Shown here piece by piece: positions 26,330 to 34,967 of a stretch of DNA of 64,000 nucleotides. Each line of letters starts with the position of its first letter. Position 1 is the first letter of the stretch. The DNA is from RGIG990 sp045589455 (lineage in GTDB: Bacteria; Verrucomicrobiota; Kiritimatiellia; RFP12; UBA3636): assembly GCA_045589455.1 (NCBI GenBank), contig JAZNPC010000077.1, forward strand, positions 1 through 64,000, given 5' to 3'. The notes below the pieces were generated by a model. That model saw only the letters and a list, made by a program, of their open reading frames with translations. It searched no databases and was not told the DNA's origin. A program made the translations under genes and the position numbers.

Positions 26330-26475
26330 AATCAAACGTTCAGACGCGAGAATGGAGAAAACAGCCACTCAACTCTACCTTCATTCCTCACTCTTCATTC
26401 TTCACTCTTCTTTCTTCACTCTTCTTTCTTCACTCTTCTTTCCTCACTCTTCATTCTTCATTATTCATTTATTAT
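26330..26475. repeat. Pyrimidine-rich tandem repeat, inverted relative of 1098-1195
   Basis: After AGACGCGAGAATGGAG and CTCAACTCTACC the strand consists of near-tandem CTTCTTTCTTCA/CTCTTCATT units up to about 26475. The same order, inverted and with a shorter tract, is found at 1098-1195. The tract length is likely variable through slippage. Confidence 0.75.
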
Positions 26476-26484
26476 TTTGTTAAT

Positions 26485-26671
26485 TTCATAGAAAAGTTGT
26501 GAGACTCGCAAAAAAATCGACTAGAAATACCTTAAACACACTATTTTTATTATTTCTATTCGAGAAAAATAGCAAAACTCGCAAAAATCTCGAATTAAAG
26601 CCTTGACAATTATAAGAATTATGACTATTCTATTCGAGAAAAGTAGCGAGACTCGCAAAAAACTCGATTAA
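26485..26671 (+). promoter_or_regulatory. Three iterated sites and promoter upstream of the AAA+ ATPase gene
   Basis: Three related sites start near 26485, 26555 and 26628, a period of about 70-74 nt. Sites 2 and 3 contain TTCTATTCGAGAAAA, then GACTCGC or AACTCGC, an A-run and CTCGA, so TCGAG/CTCGA form an inverted repeat. A near-perfect promoter (TTGACA 26603-26608, 17-nt spacer, TATTCT 26626-26631) runs into the third site, as expected for an operator. In one frame each site encodes RK-x-x-x-LAK-x-S, so a short-peptide origin is also possible. Confidence 0.65.
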
Positions 26672-26682
26672 GAGGATATTCT

Positions 26683-27933
26683 ATGGAAATTCAAAGAAAT
26701 TTTTATTTAAATGAGCTTGTTCGTAAACAAGGAAATGGCTTTGTAAAAATAATTACTGGATTACGTCGTTGTGGAAAGTCTTATTTGCTTCGTAAAATCT
26801 TTAAAAATTATTTACTAAATCATGGATTTTCTAGTAATCAGATTATTGAAATTGCGTTTGATGAGAGAGATAGTAAGAAATTTTGTGACTCTGATGTCTT
26901 TTATGAGTATGCAAAAGTTAAGTTAGAACAGTGTCCCAATGCTATTTTTTTGTTAGATGAAATTCAATTGCTAGATGATTTTGAATCGGTTCTTAATGGA
27001 TTATTGGGTAAGCATGCAGAAATTTATGCTACAGGTAGTAATGCAAGGTTCCTATCAAAGGATATAATTACAGAGTTTCGTGGTAGAGGTGATGAAATTC
27101 ACATGACACCATTGTGCTTTGCTGAATATTTTTCGATTTTCAATGATGATAAGGTTAGTCGTTTTTATGAATATATGCTATATGGAGGCTTGCCTTTAGT
27201 TGCTTTGTCAAATGTTCCTGAAGATAAGATTGCTATTCTTAACTCACTATATAATGAAACATATCTTGTAGATATTAAAGGTAGAAACAAAATACGTAAG
27301 GTGTCTGAACTGGAATGCTTATTAAATATTCTTTCTTCTAATATTGGAGGATTAATAAACCCAGAAAAGCTTCGTAATACTTTTCGTAGTGTTTACAAAT
27401 CAAGCATCACAGTTGATACAATCAATAAATATATAGGAATATTGGAAGATGCATATCTTTTGGAAGAGGTAAAGCGATACGATGTAAAAGGGAATGCTTA
27501 CATTGGAACACCTTTAAAGTACTATTATTCAGATTTAGGATTGCGTAATGCTCGATTAAATTTTCGACAAGTTGAAGAAACACATAGTATGGAAAATATC
27601 ATATATAATGAATTACGTCATCGTAATTTTAATGTTGATATTGGTCAAGTAGCAGTTAATGAGAAGAATTCGAAGGGATCTTATACACGTAAGAATTTGG
27701 AGGTTGATTTTGTCGCTAATAAAGGATCTAAGCGGTATTATATACAATCAGCATATATGATTCCAGATGAAGAAAAGAAGCAACAGGAAATACGTTCTCT
27801 ATTAAAAATCAATGATTCTTTTAAGAAGATAGTTATAACATCTCATACTCCAGCACCAATGTATGATTCAAATGGTATTTTGACAATGAGCATATACGAC
27901 TTCTTATTGAACCCTAATAGCTTAGAATTTTAA
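26683..27933 (+). CDS. AAA+ ATPase with C-terminal DUF4143
   Basis: A 416-residue ATPase of the widespread AAA_14/DUF4143 family. Walker A is GLRRCGKS (26-33), Walker B FLLDE (89-93), sensor-like ATGSNARF follows, and the C-terminal DUF4143 domain (about 200-370) has the nuclease-like VDFVANKGSKRYYIQ strand pattern. Members occur singly in accessory regions of gut bacteria; their role is unknown, with toxin-antitoxin or DNA-related roles suggested. AAGAGGA precedes the ATG. The gene is flanked on both sides by repeat clusters and preceded by iterated sites, which suggests it moved in. Confidence 0.88.
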   Translation: MEIQRNFYLNELVRKQGNGFVKIITGLRRCGKSYLLRKIFKNYLLNHGFSSNQIIEIAFDERDSKKFCDSDVFYEYAKVKLEQCPNAIFLLDEIQLLDDFESVLNGLLGKHAEIYATGSNARFLSKDIITEFRGRGDEIHMTPLCFAEYFSIFNDDKVSRFYEYMLYGGLPLVALSNVPEDKIAILNSLYNETYLVDIKGRNKIRKVSELECLLNILSSNIGGLINPEKLRNTFRSVYKSSITVDTINKYIGILEDAYLLEEVKRYDVKGNAYIGTPLKYYYSDLGLRNARLNFRQVEETHSMENIIYNELRHRNFNVDIGQVAVNEKNSKGSYTRKNLEVDFVANKGSKRYYIQSAYMIPDEEKKQQEIRSLLKINDSFKKIVITSHTPAPMYDSNGILTMSIYDFLLNPNSLEF

Positions 27934-28024
27934 TGCTGATGTTACTATTTGTAAAATCGGTCGTGAGTACTAGTGTAAGGATGATTAGCCGATGAAATAT
28001 CCGCTTTACGTTGACACATCATTT

Positions 28025-28384
28025 CGACATGAAACGATTTAAACGCTCTCGCTATTGCCTTCGGCGAAACACGGAAGACAGAGAGGATCGGAGACGCGGA
28101 GAGTATTCTAGGGTAATTGTTGCTTGCACTTTTCCTCCATACCTCCGTGAAAATCACACTTCGTGTGTCCGTGTTGAGCGTAAGCAACGAGTGAAACGAT
28201 TAGCACAATTCTCAATTGTTCTCCGTACTCCGTATTAGGCGAAAGCAACAAGTGCAACGATTTAAACGCTCTCGCTTCTGGCCTTCGGCGAAACACGGAG
28301 CACAGAGAGGATCGGAGGCACAGAGAGTTTTTGGAAAATATCGGAGAAAGGGGCTTCAGCCCCTTTGCGTGCACTAGCACATAA
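28025..28384. repeat. REP-like repeat cluster between the ATPase and the defence cluster
   Basis: The gap 27934-28386 contains a partial unit at 28056-28105, fragments with CACACTTCGTGTGTCCGTG, and a full unit at 28282-28381 with the AAAGGGGC/GCCCCTTT hairpin at 28347-28366. Orientation matches the copies at 26.0-26.3 kb. Confidence 0.8.
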
Positions 28385-28386
28385 AC

Positions 28387-28704
28387 CTACATAAAATCTT
28401 TTGCATTGACAATGAGAGGGCAAAACTCATCCCAGTTATCTGTGTTCGCAGCAAGCTCATCGCGTTTCTTAATGATTGCTTGCGAGATTCGGGGATAGCA
28501 TAGAGAAAGAGAATTTCCCAAATTAAATCCTACAGCTTCATACCCATTATATTTTGGTGGGACTGGATAACCCAAAGAATTTAGTTCCAAGGTGTTTATA
28601 TACTTTGGGGCGGTATCTAAAATTTCAAATAAATAATATTCTCGAGTTGTTCCTTTATTACTAAAGTACAATATCAGAAACTTTAGAGATTTATCCTCAA
28701 TCTG
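28387..28704 (-). pseudogene. Truncated hypothetical gene (C-terminal fragment)
   Basis: An open frame of 105 codons on the minus strand ending in NAKDFM. The only starts are a TTG at 28671 (94 residues) without a Shine-Dalgarno, and the frame is closed by TAG at 28705-28707. The protein-like composition (YYLFEILDTAPKYIN, GYEAVGFNLGNSL) suggests a genuine coding remnant that lost its 5' part when placed against the helicase gene and the repeat on its other side. I do not recognise the family. Confidence 0.45.
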
Positions 28705-28721
28705 CTATACGAGCACTCAAT

Positions 28722-31505
28722 TTATTTTTTACAAGAATAACATTTCCCTAAATTGGTATGATTTTTGCCACCACATGACCAAAATTCACAAAATGGCTTA
28801 ATTTCGCCACATATTTCGCATTGCACCCATCGTTCACCTGATGAGTCATATATCGGTGTATCCTGCTGGGTAAATTTATCCTTAACTTCATTATACCTAC
28901 TATTATAGTCATCTTCTGCAAATCGTTTTGCCAGCTCTGCCTTAATGCGCTCATTCTCTTTTTGAGCTTTTATTATTTGCTTCCACTCTTCCTCTTCCCG
29001 TTCTCTGCGCTCCTGTTCTCTTTTAGCTCGCTCTGCACGTTGCCGTTCTCTACGCTCTTGTTCCTTCTTCGCTTGTTCTTCACGAAGGCGTGCTTCCTCA
29101 GCTAAACGCCTTTCTTTTTCTTCAGCAGCTTTACGGCTTTCCTCTTCTAATCTCTTTTGTTTTACTTCTGGGAAAATCTCTTCAATATATTGACTATATC
29201 TATCCTTTATATTAAAAAATGTTATATTGTTCTTAGCTCGCGTCATTCCTACATAGAACAAGCGACGCTCCTCCTGCTCACCATTGGCATCATCCTTTGA
29301 CCGGCTATATCTATTAGGTTTAGATGACGGGAAACGTCCATCATAAACATCAAGCATATAGACAGAATCATATTCTGCCCCCTTACTAGAATGAATAGTT
29401 GAAAGAACCACATTGCTATTAGACACTTGATTCTCAGATAACCTTTTCTCTAATTCTTCTAACCTTATCAAAAACTTTTTCACATCCGTCTCTTGATGAG
29501 ACAATATTCGCAAAACCTCAACGCTTTTAGCATCCAAATTATTTTCGTTTACAAAATCATCAAACAATTCATTTAGTGGTTGTTGACTATCATTTGATAA
29601 TGCTTCATTAAAATATTTCTTAAGATTAAAAACAATACGACTTCGCAAATAATTCATTTCAGGTTTTCTAAGCCTAAATGGAATATTATTTCTCAAAAGT
29701 AAGTCAACTAAAACAACCGCACTTTCATTATCTCGATAAAGAAATGCCACCTCAGATGTTGCATTTCTAGCAATTTCTAATAACCGATAAAATTGCTCTT
29801 CCCTAGTTTCAACATCCTCATAAATTACAGAGCCATATTCTGAACGCTCTGCAGTCATATTTTTATTATATCTTCCATGATTTTTTGAAATAAAAATTTG
29901 AGCTTTTTCTACTATTTCAGCCCCCGAGCGATAATTTTTCTCCATTCGGAGTATATATGGATTTACATAATCATAGCGGAAATTCAACAATGCCTTTGGA
30001 TATGCAGCGCGGAAACCATAGATGCTCTGATCCTCATCCCCAACCATAAATAGGTTATTTCTCTCTGCAAGAATTTTGATAATCTCATGCTGTATCTTTG
30101 AGGTATCTTGAGCTTCATCAACACAAATATATTTATACTTCGCACGATAGTAGTCAGCAACATCATTCTTGTTTTCCAAAATCCAATGGGCAAAAACAAG
30201 CTGGTTATCAAAATCCATTATTTTTTTATTATTTTCATTTTTTAAATAATCTTCGTATTCACAATAAATTTCATAGAAATTATGGCATAAGAATTCTAAA
30301 TCACGGATTTGTTTTTCATCTAATTGTTGATTTTTTATATATGTAATGTCATTAGACAAATTCAACAAATCACCCTCACAAGGGGTTTCTTTATTATGGT
30401 TTTCATAAAATTTTCTCAACAAGGATTTCTTTTCCTTTTCTTTAATAAGAGCCCTTATTTCTATACCACGAGCCTTACAAAACTGTTCATATATTCTTTT
30501 TGACAAGCTATTTATTGTCATAAAGGATATTTTTGAACCAGTTTCTTTTCCAAATATAGAAGAAAACCGGTTTTGCATTTCTTGGGCAGCAGCACTTGTA
30601 AAAGAAATTGCTAAAATATTTTCTGGTGGTATATTTTTATTTAATACCATGTGGCCTAGTCTATTAACCAAAACCGTTGTTTTTCCAGAACCTGGCACTG
30701 CTAATAGCAAATTAGCACCTTCAACAGCAAGCATTGCTCTTTCTTGCTGTTTATTTAAGACTATATTGTACTTTTCTTTAAATGCTCTATATTGCTCATT
30801 CTTTTCTAAGTCATCGTCACAAGGAGGTAAACAAGAACCATTTTTCAAGCCAACATAATTCAAAAATTCGTTTTTGCACATCAATTTTGTTGTGTAAAAA
30901 CATTCAAACCCAAACTCTGAAACATAAACAACACGGACGATTGAATTTTCATCTCTATCATATAATTGGAAAAATAAATCAATACTTTCGCCTTTTATAT
31001 CGTATTTATTAAAAGTCTTTTTAGGATTATCCCAAGTAAAGCGGAGCTTATCACCTTCTTGATTATAGTGTAGATTTCTTGATTCGATTAATTCGGAGAC
31101 ATCAAAAAGCCACACCACCTTATCACCCAAATTGAGATAAAAGTTATTTCTATCATCAAAAGCATCTGGAGAGATAATGCTATGCTGGAACTCAACAATA
31201 GTTCTATCAATCATAACATCTGCTCGGTGCTTAGTTTCTCCTAAAGCCAATATTACTTCTTGATTTTCTTTTGGGAAATTAGATTGCCATTCATTATGCC
31301 AAGGTGAGGTATCATAGTTGTGGCTATTCGTTCTTTCCCAAGTGTCTGAACATAAATGTCCCCGCTTATGAGCAAAATGATGCTGACGCACATCGCCTTT
31401 TCGAGTAATCAAGGTAGCACCACAGGTTGGACAGTAATACTCCTGATTACTATGTGTATCTAAAATATTCACACGATCATCATTTTTATCATTAGCCCAT
31501 AACAT
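28722..31505 (-). CDS. CoiA-like nuclease domain fused to UvrD/Rep-type helicase
   Basis: A 927-residue multidomain protein. Residues 1-140 resemble CoiA: a zinc knuckle (YCPTCGA, Cys25/Cys28; HHFAH) and a PD-(D/E)XK-like core with HRADV (Asp96) and VEFQHS (Glu105, Gln107). Residues 240-780 form a superfamily 1A helicase with Walker A PGSGKTT (271-277), DEAQDTS (463-469), GDEDQSIYGFR and a C-terminal RLFYVGMTRAK. A long charged coiled coil (about 795-870) leads to a terminal zinc ribbon (CEICGE, CYSC). The domain set points to DNA processing, most likely anti-phage. AAGGTGG precedes the ATG. It is downstream of the DUF262 gene, separated by a relic. Confidence 0.88.
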   Translation of the reverse strand: MLWANDKNDDRVNILDTHSNQEYYCPTCGATLITRKGDVRQHHFAHKRGHLCSDTWERTNSHNYDTSPWHNEWQSNFPKENQEVILALGETKHRADVMIDRTIVEFQHSIISPDAFDDRNNFYLNLGDKVVWLFDVSELIESRNLHYNQEGDKLRFTWDNPKKTFNKYDIKGESIDLFFQLYDRDENSIVRVVYVSEFGFECFYTTKLMCKNEFLNYVGLKNGSCLPPCDDDLEKNEQYRAFKEKYNIVLNKQQERAMLAVEGANLLLAVPGSGKTTVLVNRLGHMVLNKNIPPENILAISFTSAAAQEMQNRFSSIFGKETGSKISFMTINSLSKRIYEQFCKARGIEIRALIKEKEKKSLLRKFYENHNKETPCEGDLLNLSNDITYIKNQQLDEKQIRDLEFLCHNFYEIYCEYEDYLKNENNKKIMDFDNQLVFAHWILENKNDVADYYRAKYKYICVDEAQDTSKIQHEIIKILAERNNLFMVGDEDQSIYGFRAAYPKALLNFRYDYVNPYILRMEKNYRSGAEIVEKAQIFISKNHGRYNKNMTAERSEYGSVIYEDVETREEQFYRLLEIARNATSEVAFLYRDNESAVVLVDLLLRNNIPFRLRKPEMNYLRSRIVFNLKKYFNEALSNDSQQPLNELFDDFVNENNLDAKSVEVLRILSHQETDVKKFLIRLEELEKRLSENQVSNSNVVLSTIHSSKGAEYDSVYMLDVYDGRFPSSKPNRYSRSKDDANGEQEERRLFYVGMTRAKNNITFFNIKDRYSQYIEEIFPEVKQKRLEEESRKAAEEKERRLAEEARLREEQAKKEQERRERQRAERAKREQERREREEEEWKQIIKAQKENERIKAELAKRFAEDDYNSRYNEVKDKFTQQDTPIYDSSGERWVQCEICGEIKPFCEFWSCGGKNHTNLGKCYSCKK

Positions 31506-31538
31506 AATTGCACCACCTTAATTTAATTAAAATGCCTT

Positions 31539-31796
31539 TTAGGGATAGCTGGATACGATTTGAGACATACATTGTCCCGTACGCTTTGAACCCTGATATT
31601 CGATTATATTTTTAGAAGAAAGACGTTTTAGTGTCCGACAAACTGAACGAGTAGAAGTTTTTATTTTAAGAAAAATAGCTTCTAATTTTATACCTAAATT
31701 ATTAAATATTTTTTCTAAAACTGCATTATCCTGCGATTCTATATCATAAGCTTTTACTAATTTTATCTGTCCACTTTCGACGGTTATCTGGCCACA
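31539..31796 (-). pseudogene. Relic of a winged-helix DNA-binding protein
   Basis: The 302-nt gap between the helicase and DUF262 genes holds an 86-codon open frame without any ATG, GTG or TTG before its last 12 codons, bounded upstream by TAA. The translation (KTSTRSVCRTLKRLSSKNII, then EYQGSKRTGQC) looks like the C-terminal winged helix of RecG-like/AlbA-type regulators (pattern: recognition helix, GLIERxGSKKTG). It is probably what remains of a regulator gene of the cluster. Confidence 0.45.
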
Positions 31797-31807
31797 TTAC
31801 AGCATAA

Positions 31808-33628
31808 TTACAAACTCTCGTAATAGAGTTTAATTTTTTGAGCCATTAGGATGCGACGTTCTGTTAAAAACTTTTCATAATCTGCTGCTGTCATTTCTAT
31901 AATATTCTTAGGGATGCAATTGACGGATAGGTTTTCATGAAGAACATTTATATCAGTTATTGAGCCAACTTTTAGTTCTTTTGTTTCGCATTGTTTTATT
32001 GCTAAATTGAAATAATCTTGCGGAGCTTTTTTGCCAATTGAAATATTTACACCTGTATCAAGATAAACATAATTAGCAACTTGATTGTACTTTGACTTGT
32101 CCGTGACGCCATTCTGCTTTAAAAACTCTTTTGGGAAAATATGGTGTACATCACCAACTGATAACAAATCTGAAACTTTAGCTGTATTTGATAGAAGAGA
32201 ACGATCCCCATTATAAACTTGAGCCGCAATGAATGTATTAAAATAAGGGCTTGATATTGATGATGTTTCAAGATGTTGAACTAAGCCAACCTCCCAAAAA
32301 GCATCTGACAATTCTGCTTCCTCTGCATCTCTCAAAAAAGATTTAAAACCTTTCGCTGTTATTGAACGAAGATCCCTATCCATTTGAGATTCAGGAGAAT
32401 TAACATATCTACCTGTAAGAGTAGAAAGAACAAACCATTTTTGAACAAAAGGCTTAATTTCCACCTTAGATACTTCACCATTATTATTTAACAACAAATA
32501 AACTGTATAAGCAAAATCCAGTGTCATTTTGGAATTGAGCAACTTGGGATTGATAAACCCAGCAGCCTTAATTGCCACAACAAATTGCTCAAATGTGTAT
32601 TGATTCATAAAGTTGATTACACCCTTAGTTAGTCTTTCAAAACTATCTTGAGCAATATCTTCTTTAAATGTTCGTTCAGCAAAATCACGACCTGATAATA
32701 AGCTAACCAAGTCACCTAATTTTCCTCTGCCAAACTTGTGCATAAAAGAAACCCTTAGCATATCATTGTAATCTGGGTCATATATATTATCATAATCATC
32801 TTTAAGCCATTTTAATTTATCTGCATATACAGAATTCATAAACTCATGGTCTTTACTGGATAGTTGGCTGTAAAATGCTGGATCAACAGCCAAATGGCAA
32901 AAATAATCAATTGCTTTACGCAACAAGTTACCACCAAAACGCTCATCTGCAGCAATCTTAGACATTGCAAAATCAGCTTCATTGAGTCGCTTACCCTGTG
33001 AGTTAATACGCACAAAAATTTCTGTGACTTCGCTAATATCCAACTGAGGGACAAGTGTAATCACACCCAACTGGCAATTTTTGATATTGATAAGTCTATT
33101 GAGTGATTGATTAAGCTCTTGAGGAGAAATTACGCCTGGATTTTTTGTTGTATATTCATTGATAAATCCAAAACTATCGAAATCATTTCGGAAAATTACT
33201 GAAATATCAGGAATCCAAAAAGAACTTTTATCATGTGCCGGAGTACGTACAGCAAAACGCTCTTCCTCGCCTTTTGCAAGAGGATTAAAAGCGATTGCTA
33301 TTTGTTTTTGTTCATAATCTTCATTTAGGACGGCATAACCTCCAATCGCTGTCATTAAGGCAGTAACGCGCTGCTGTCCATCAATAAGAATCTTTTTACC
33401 AATAGAACTTCCACCATTTTTTAGTTTTACATCAGGATTTAACCAAACAATTAGATAACCTGTAGGATATCCATTGTAAAGTGAATCAATTAAGTCGCGA
33501 ACTTGTCGTCCCTTCCAAACAAAAGGACGCTGAATTTCTGGAATTGCAATATCGCCAGAATCAATAAAGCTCAATACTGAGCTCACTGAATATTGTGATA
33601 CTGAATACTTCTCAATGGTATTGCTCAT
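31808..33628 (-). CDS. DUF262 protein with C-terminal HNH (DUF1524-like) nuclease domain
   Basis: A 606-residue protein. The N-terminal DUF262 (ParB/Srx-like) domain has IPEIQRPFVWKGRQVRDLI, DSLYNGYPTGYLIVW and ILIDGQQRVTAL (80-91), the DGQQR motif being the proposed NTP-binding/hydrolysing site. The C-terminus has DVHHIFPKEFL followed by NQVANYVYLDTGVN, the HNH-type DUF1524 signature. This is the GmrS+GmrD (type IV restriction) arrangement in one chain; such proteins cut modified phage DNA. ATAGGA lies before the ATG, 15 nt after the HNH gene. Confidence 0.88.
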   Translation of the reverse strand: MSNTIEKYSVSQYSVSSVLSFIDSGDIAIPEIQRPFVWKGRQVRDLIDSLYNGYPTGYLIVWLNPDVKLKNGGSSIGKKILIDGQQRVTALMTAIGGYAVLNEDYEQKQIAIAFNPLAKGEEERFAVRTPAHDKSSFWIPDISVIFRNDFDSFGFINEYTTKNPGVISPQELNQSLNRLINIKNCQLGVITLVPQLDISEVTEIFVRINSQGKRLNEADFAMSKIAADERFGGNLLRKAIDYFCHLAVDPAFYSQLSSKDHEFMNSVYADKLKWLKDDYDNIYDPDYNDMLRVSFMHKFGRGKLGDLVSLLSGRDFAERTFKEDIAQDSFERLTKGVINFMNQYTFEQFVVAIKAAGFINPKLLNSKMTLDFAYTVYLLLNNNGEVSKVEIKPFVQKWFVLSTLTGRYVNSPESQMDRDLRSITAKGFKSFLRDAEEAELSDAFWEVGLVQHLETSSISSPYFNTFIAAQVYNGDRSLLSNTAKVSDLLSVGDVHHIFPKEFLKQNGVTDKSKYNQVANYVYLDTGVNISIGKKAPQDYFNLAIKQCETKELKVGSITDINVLHENLSVNCIPKNIIEMTAADYEKFLTERRILMAQKIKLYYESL

Positions 33629-33643
33629 AGTTTATTTTCCTAT

Positions 33644-34522
33644 CTACACAAGATTTTCCCTATGTTTTTCTAAGAGTTTCTTATCTGGCAGAAACCTAGA
33701 AGGTAGAGCTAATTGAACTCCTTCAAATTTCTTAAAATATTCGTTACAAACTTCTTTTGTACAAAAATCATTTATGTAATTAGACAACACCATCCGATAA
33801 TCATCATCAAACGATATTAAGTACTTATCAAATGCAGCATCATAAGTAGCTGACAAACATAAACCATTTGACGGATTCATTCTATTCTTTTCATCTTTTG
33901 ACCACGAACTAATATGGCTAGCTCGTAGTATTTCTGGTACATTAAGCCCTGTTATACAACACTTGTTAGAATAAATACCTAAAATCCACTTTCTAAACTT
34001 ATCTTGATTTAAACGAACTTTTGTTTGCCGAATACATTCTTGCCCCTCTTCCGAACTAATATCAATTCTTTCTCCGACAAAATATTTAGGATTAGGCAAA
34101 GGGATTCTCTCTACCTCATTTGACAATTTAGAACCATCAGATTGTTCATTAAAAAGGTTATCTAATTGATTCCCATATGTTAATGAATCTAAATATGCAG
34201 CAAAAAATTTTAATGCAGCAGAACACCAACCTTTTCGATAATAAGAATCACCTCTTCCTGCATACGGAGCAAAAATACTTAATTTACTACCTTTTCTAAA
34301 CAATCTCTGTTCGTTTTTTATTTGTTCATATAGCTTCATTACTTCTGTTGAATCAGACATCTTCCAGACATCTATCTCATTTACCCAATTAGGTGTTTGA
34401 TTAGAAAATATCTCACATAAATTATCTATTGCTTTCCCATAGCTTGTTGCAGTACCGCTATTAGGATCATCACAATGTTCTCTAACAAAAGACATAAACA
34501 ATTCTTTCGTATCAATATCCAT
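33644..34522 (-). CDS. HNH_2-type endonuclease
   Basis: A 292-residue protein. The C-terminal nuclease module has CCITGLNVPEILRASHI (His203), NPSNGLCLSATYDAAFD (Asn219; Tyr227-Asp228) and a final strand, the HNH_2 layout. The N-terminal 140 residues are helical and end in a linker before the nuclease; they may form a DNA-reading domain (FFAAYLDSLTYGN). Such modules occur in restriction genes. AAAGGTG precedes the ATG. Position between Nudix and DUF262 genes (34 and 15 nt gaps) indicates one operon. Confidence 0.85.
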   Translation of the reverse strand: MDIDTKELFMSFVREHCDDPNSGTATSYGKAIDNLCEIFSNQTPNWVNEIDVWKMSDSTEVMKLYEQIKNEQRLFRKGSKLSIFAPYAGRGDSYYRKGWCSAALKFFAAYLDSLTYGNQLDNLFNEQSDGSKLSNEVERIPLPNPKYFVGERIDISSEEGQECIRQTKVRLNQDKFRKWILGIYSNKCCITGLNVPEILRASHISSWSKDEKNRMNPSNGLCLSATYDAAFDKYLISFDDDYRMVLSNYINDFCTKEVCNEYFKKFEGVQLALPSRFLPDKKLLEKHRENLV

Positions 34523-34556
34523 TTTTACACCTTTGCTATATTTTAATAAATAAAAA

Positions 34557-34961
34557 CTATGTTAATAGATTCTTTATTTCAGGTAAAACCTCAATATCTG
34601 CAGGTAGCCAATCTAATTCCATAATCAAAGTTTTATCAACCCACATTGACGCTTCATGTTCTAAAAGCTCTAAATCACCATTAACTAAATTACATAAGTA
34701 ACAGTGCATAATGAGTCTAAAATTAGGATATGTATAATCTATTGTTTTTATAAATTTTTCTACAGATATTTCACTTTTCAACTCTTCGAAAATTTCGCGT
34801 TTCAAAGCTTGATTATGTGTTTCTCCTGCTTCTATTTTACCACCAGGAAATTCCCATTTTGATTTAAACTCTCCATAACCGCGTTGGGTAGCGAACACTT
34901 TATTATCTTTTATTATTACCGCAGCAACTACTTCAATTATTTTCATTGAACTTGTGTACAT
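34557..34961 (-). CDS. Nudix hydrolase (MutT/CTP-pyrophosphohydrolase-like)
   Basis: A 134-residue Nudix protein. The box reads GGKIEAGETHNQALKREIFE followed by EL, with the catalytic REIFEE helix complete. Closest in style to small MutT/NudG enzymes acting on (d)NTPs. In a run of nuclease/helicase genes it might act on a nucleotide signal, a modified nucleotide or a toxic product; the sequence does not decide. Start could be at 34961 or at the ATG five codons on (34946, MKIIEVVAAVI). It begins 6 nt after the DUF2075 stop. Confidence 0.9.
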   Translation of the reverse strand: MYTSSMKIIEVVAAVIIKDNKVFATQRGYGEFKSKWEFPGGKIEAGETHNQALKREIFEELKSEISVEKFIKTIDYTYPNFRLIMHCYLCNLVNGDLELLEHEASMWVDKTLIMELDWLPADIEVLPEIKNLLT

Positions 34962-34967
34962 TATAAA

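Noticed and set aside
26002..26483. Overlapping ORFs (68, 138 and 166 codons) in the repeat region after tsaD
   Set aside because: They are made of the REP-like units and the polypyrimidine tract, appear on both strands, and give Arg/Ser- or Leu/Phe-rich translations without family character.
26027..28381. CRISPR-like array
   Set aside because: The repeated units are about 100 bp long, few and unevenly spaced, without uniform spacers or cas genes.
30649..31012. Plus-strand ORFs opposite the CoiA-UvrD gene
   Set aside because: They are antisense to conserved helicase motifs and lack start signals.
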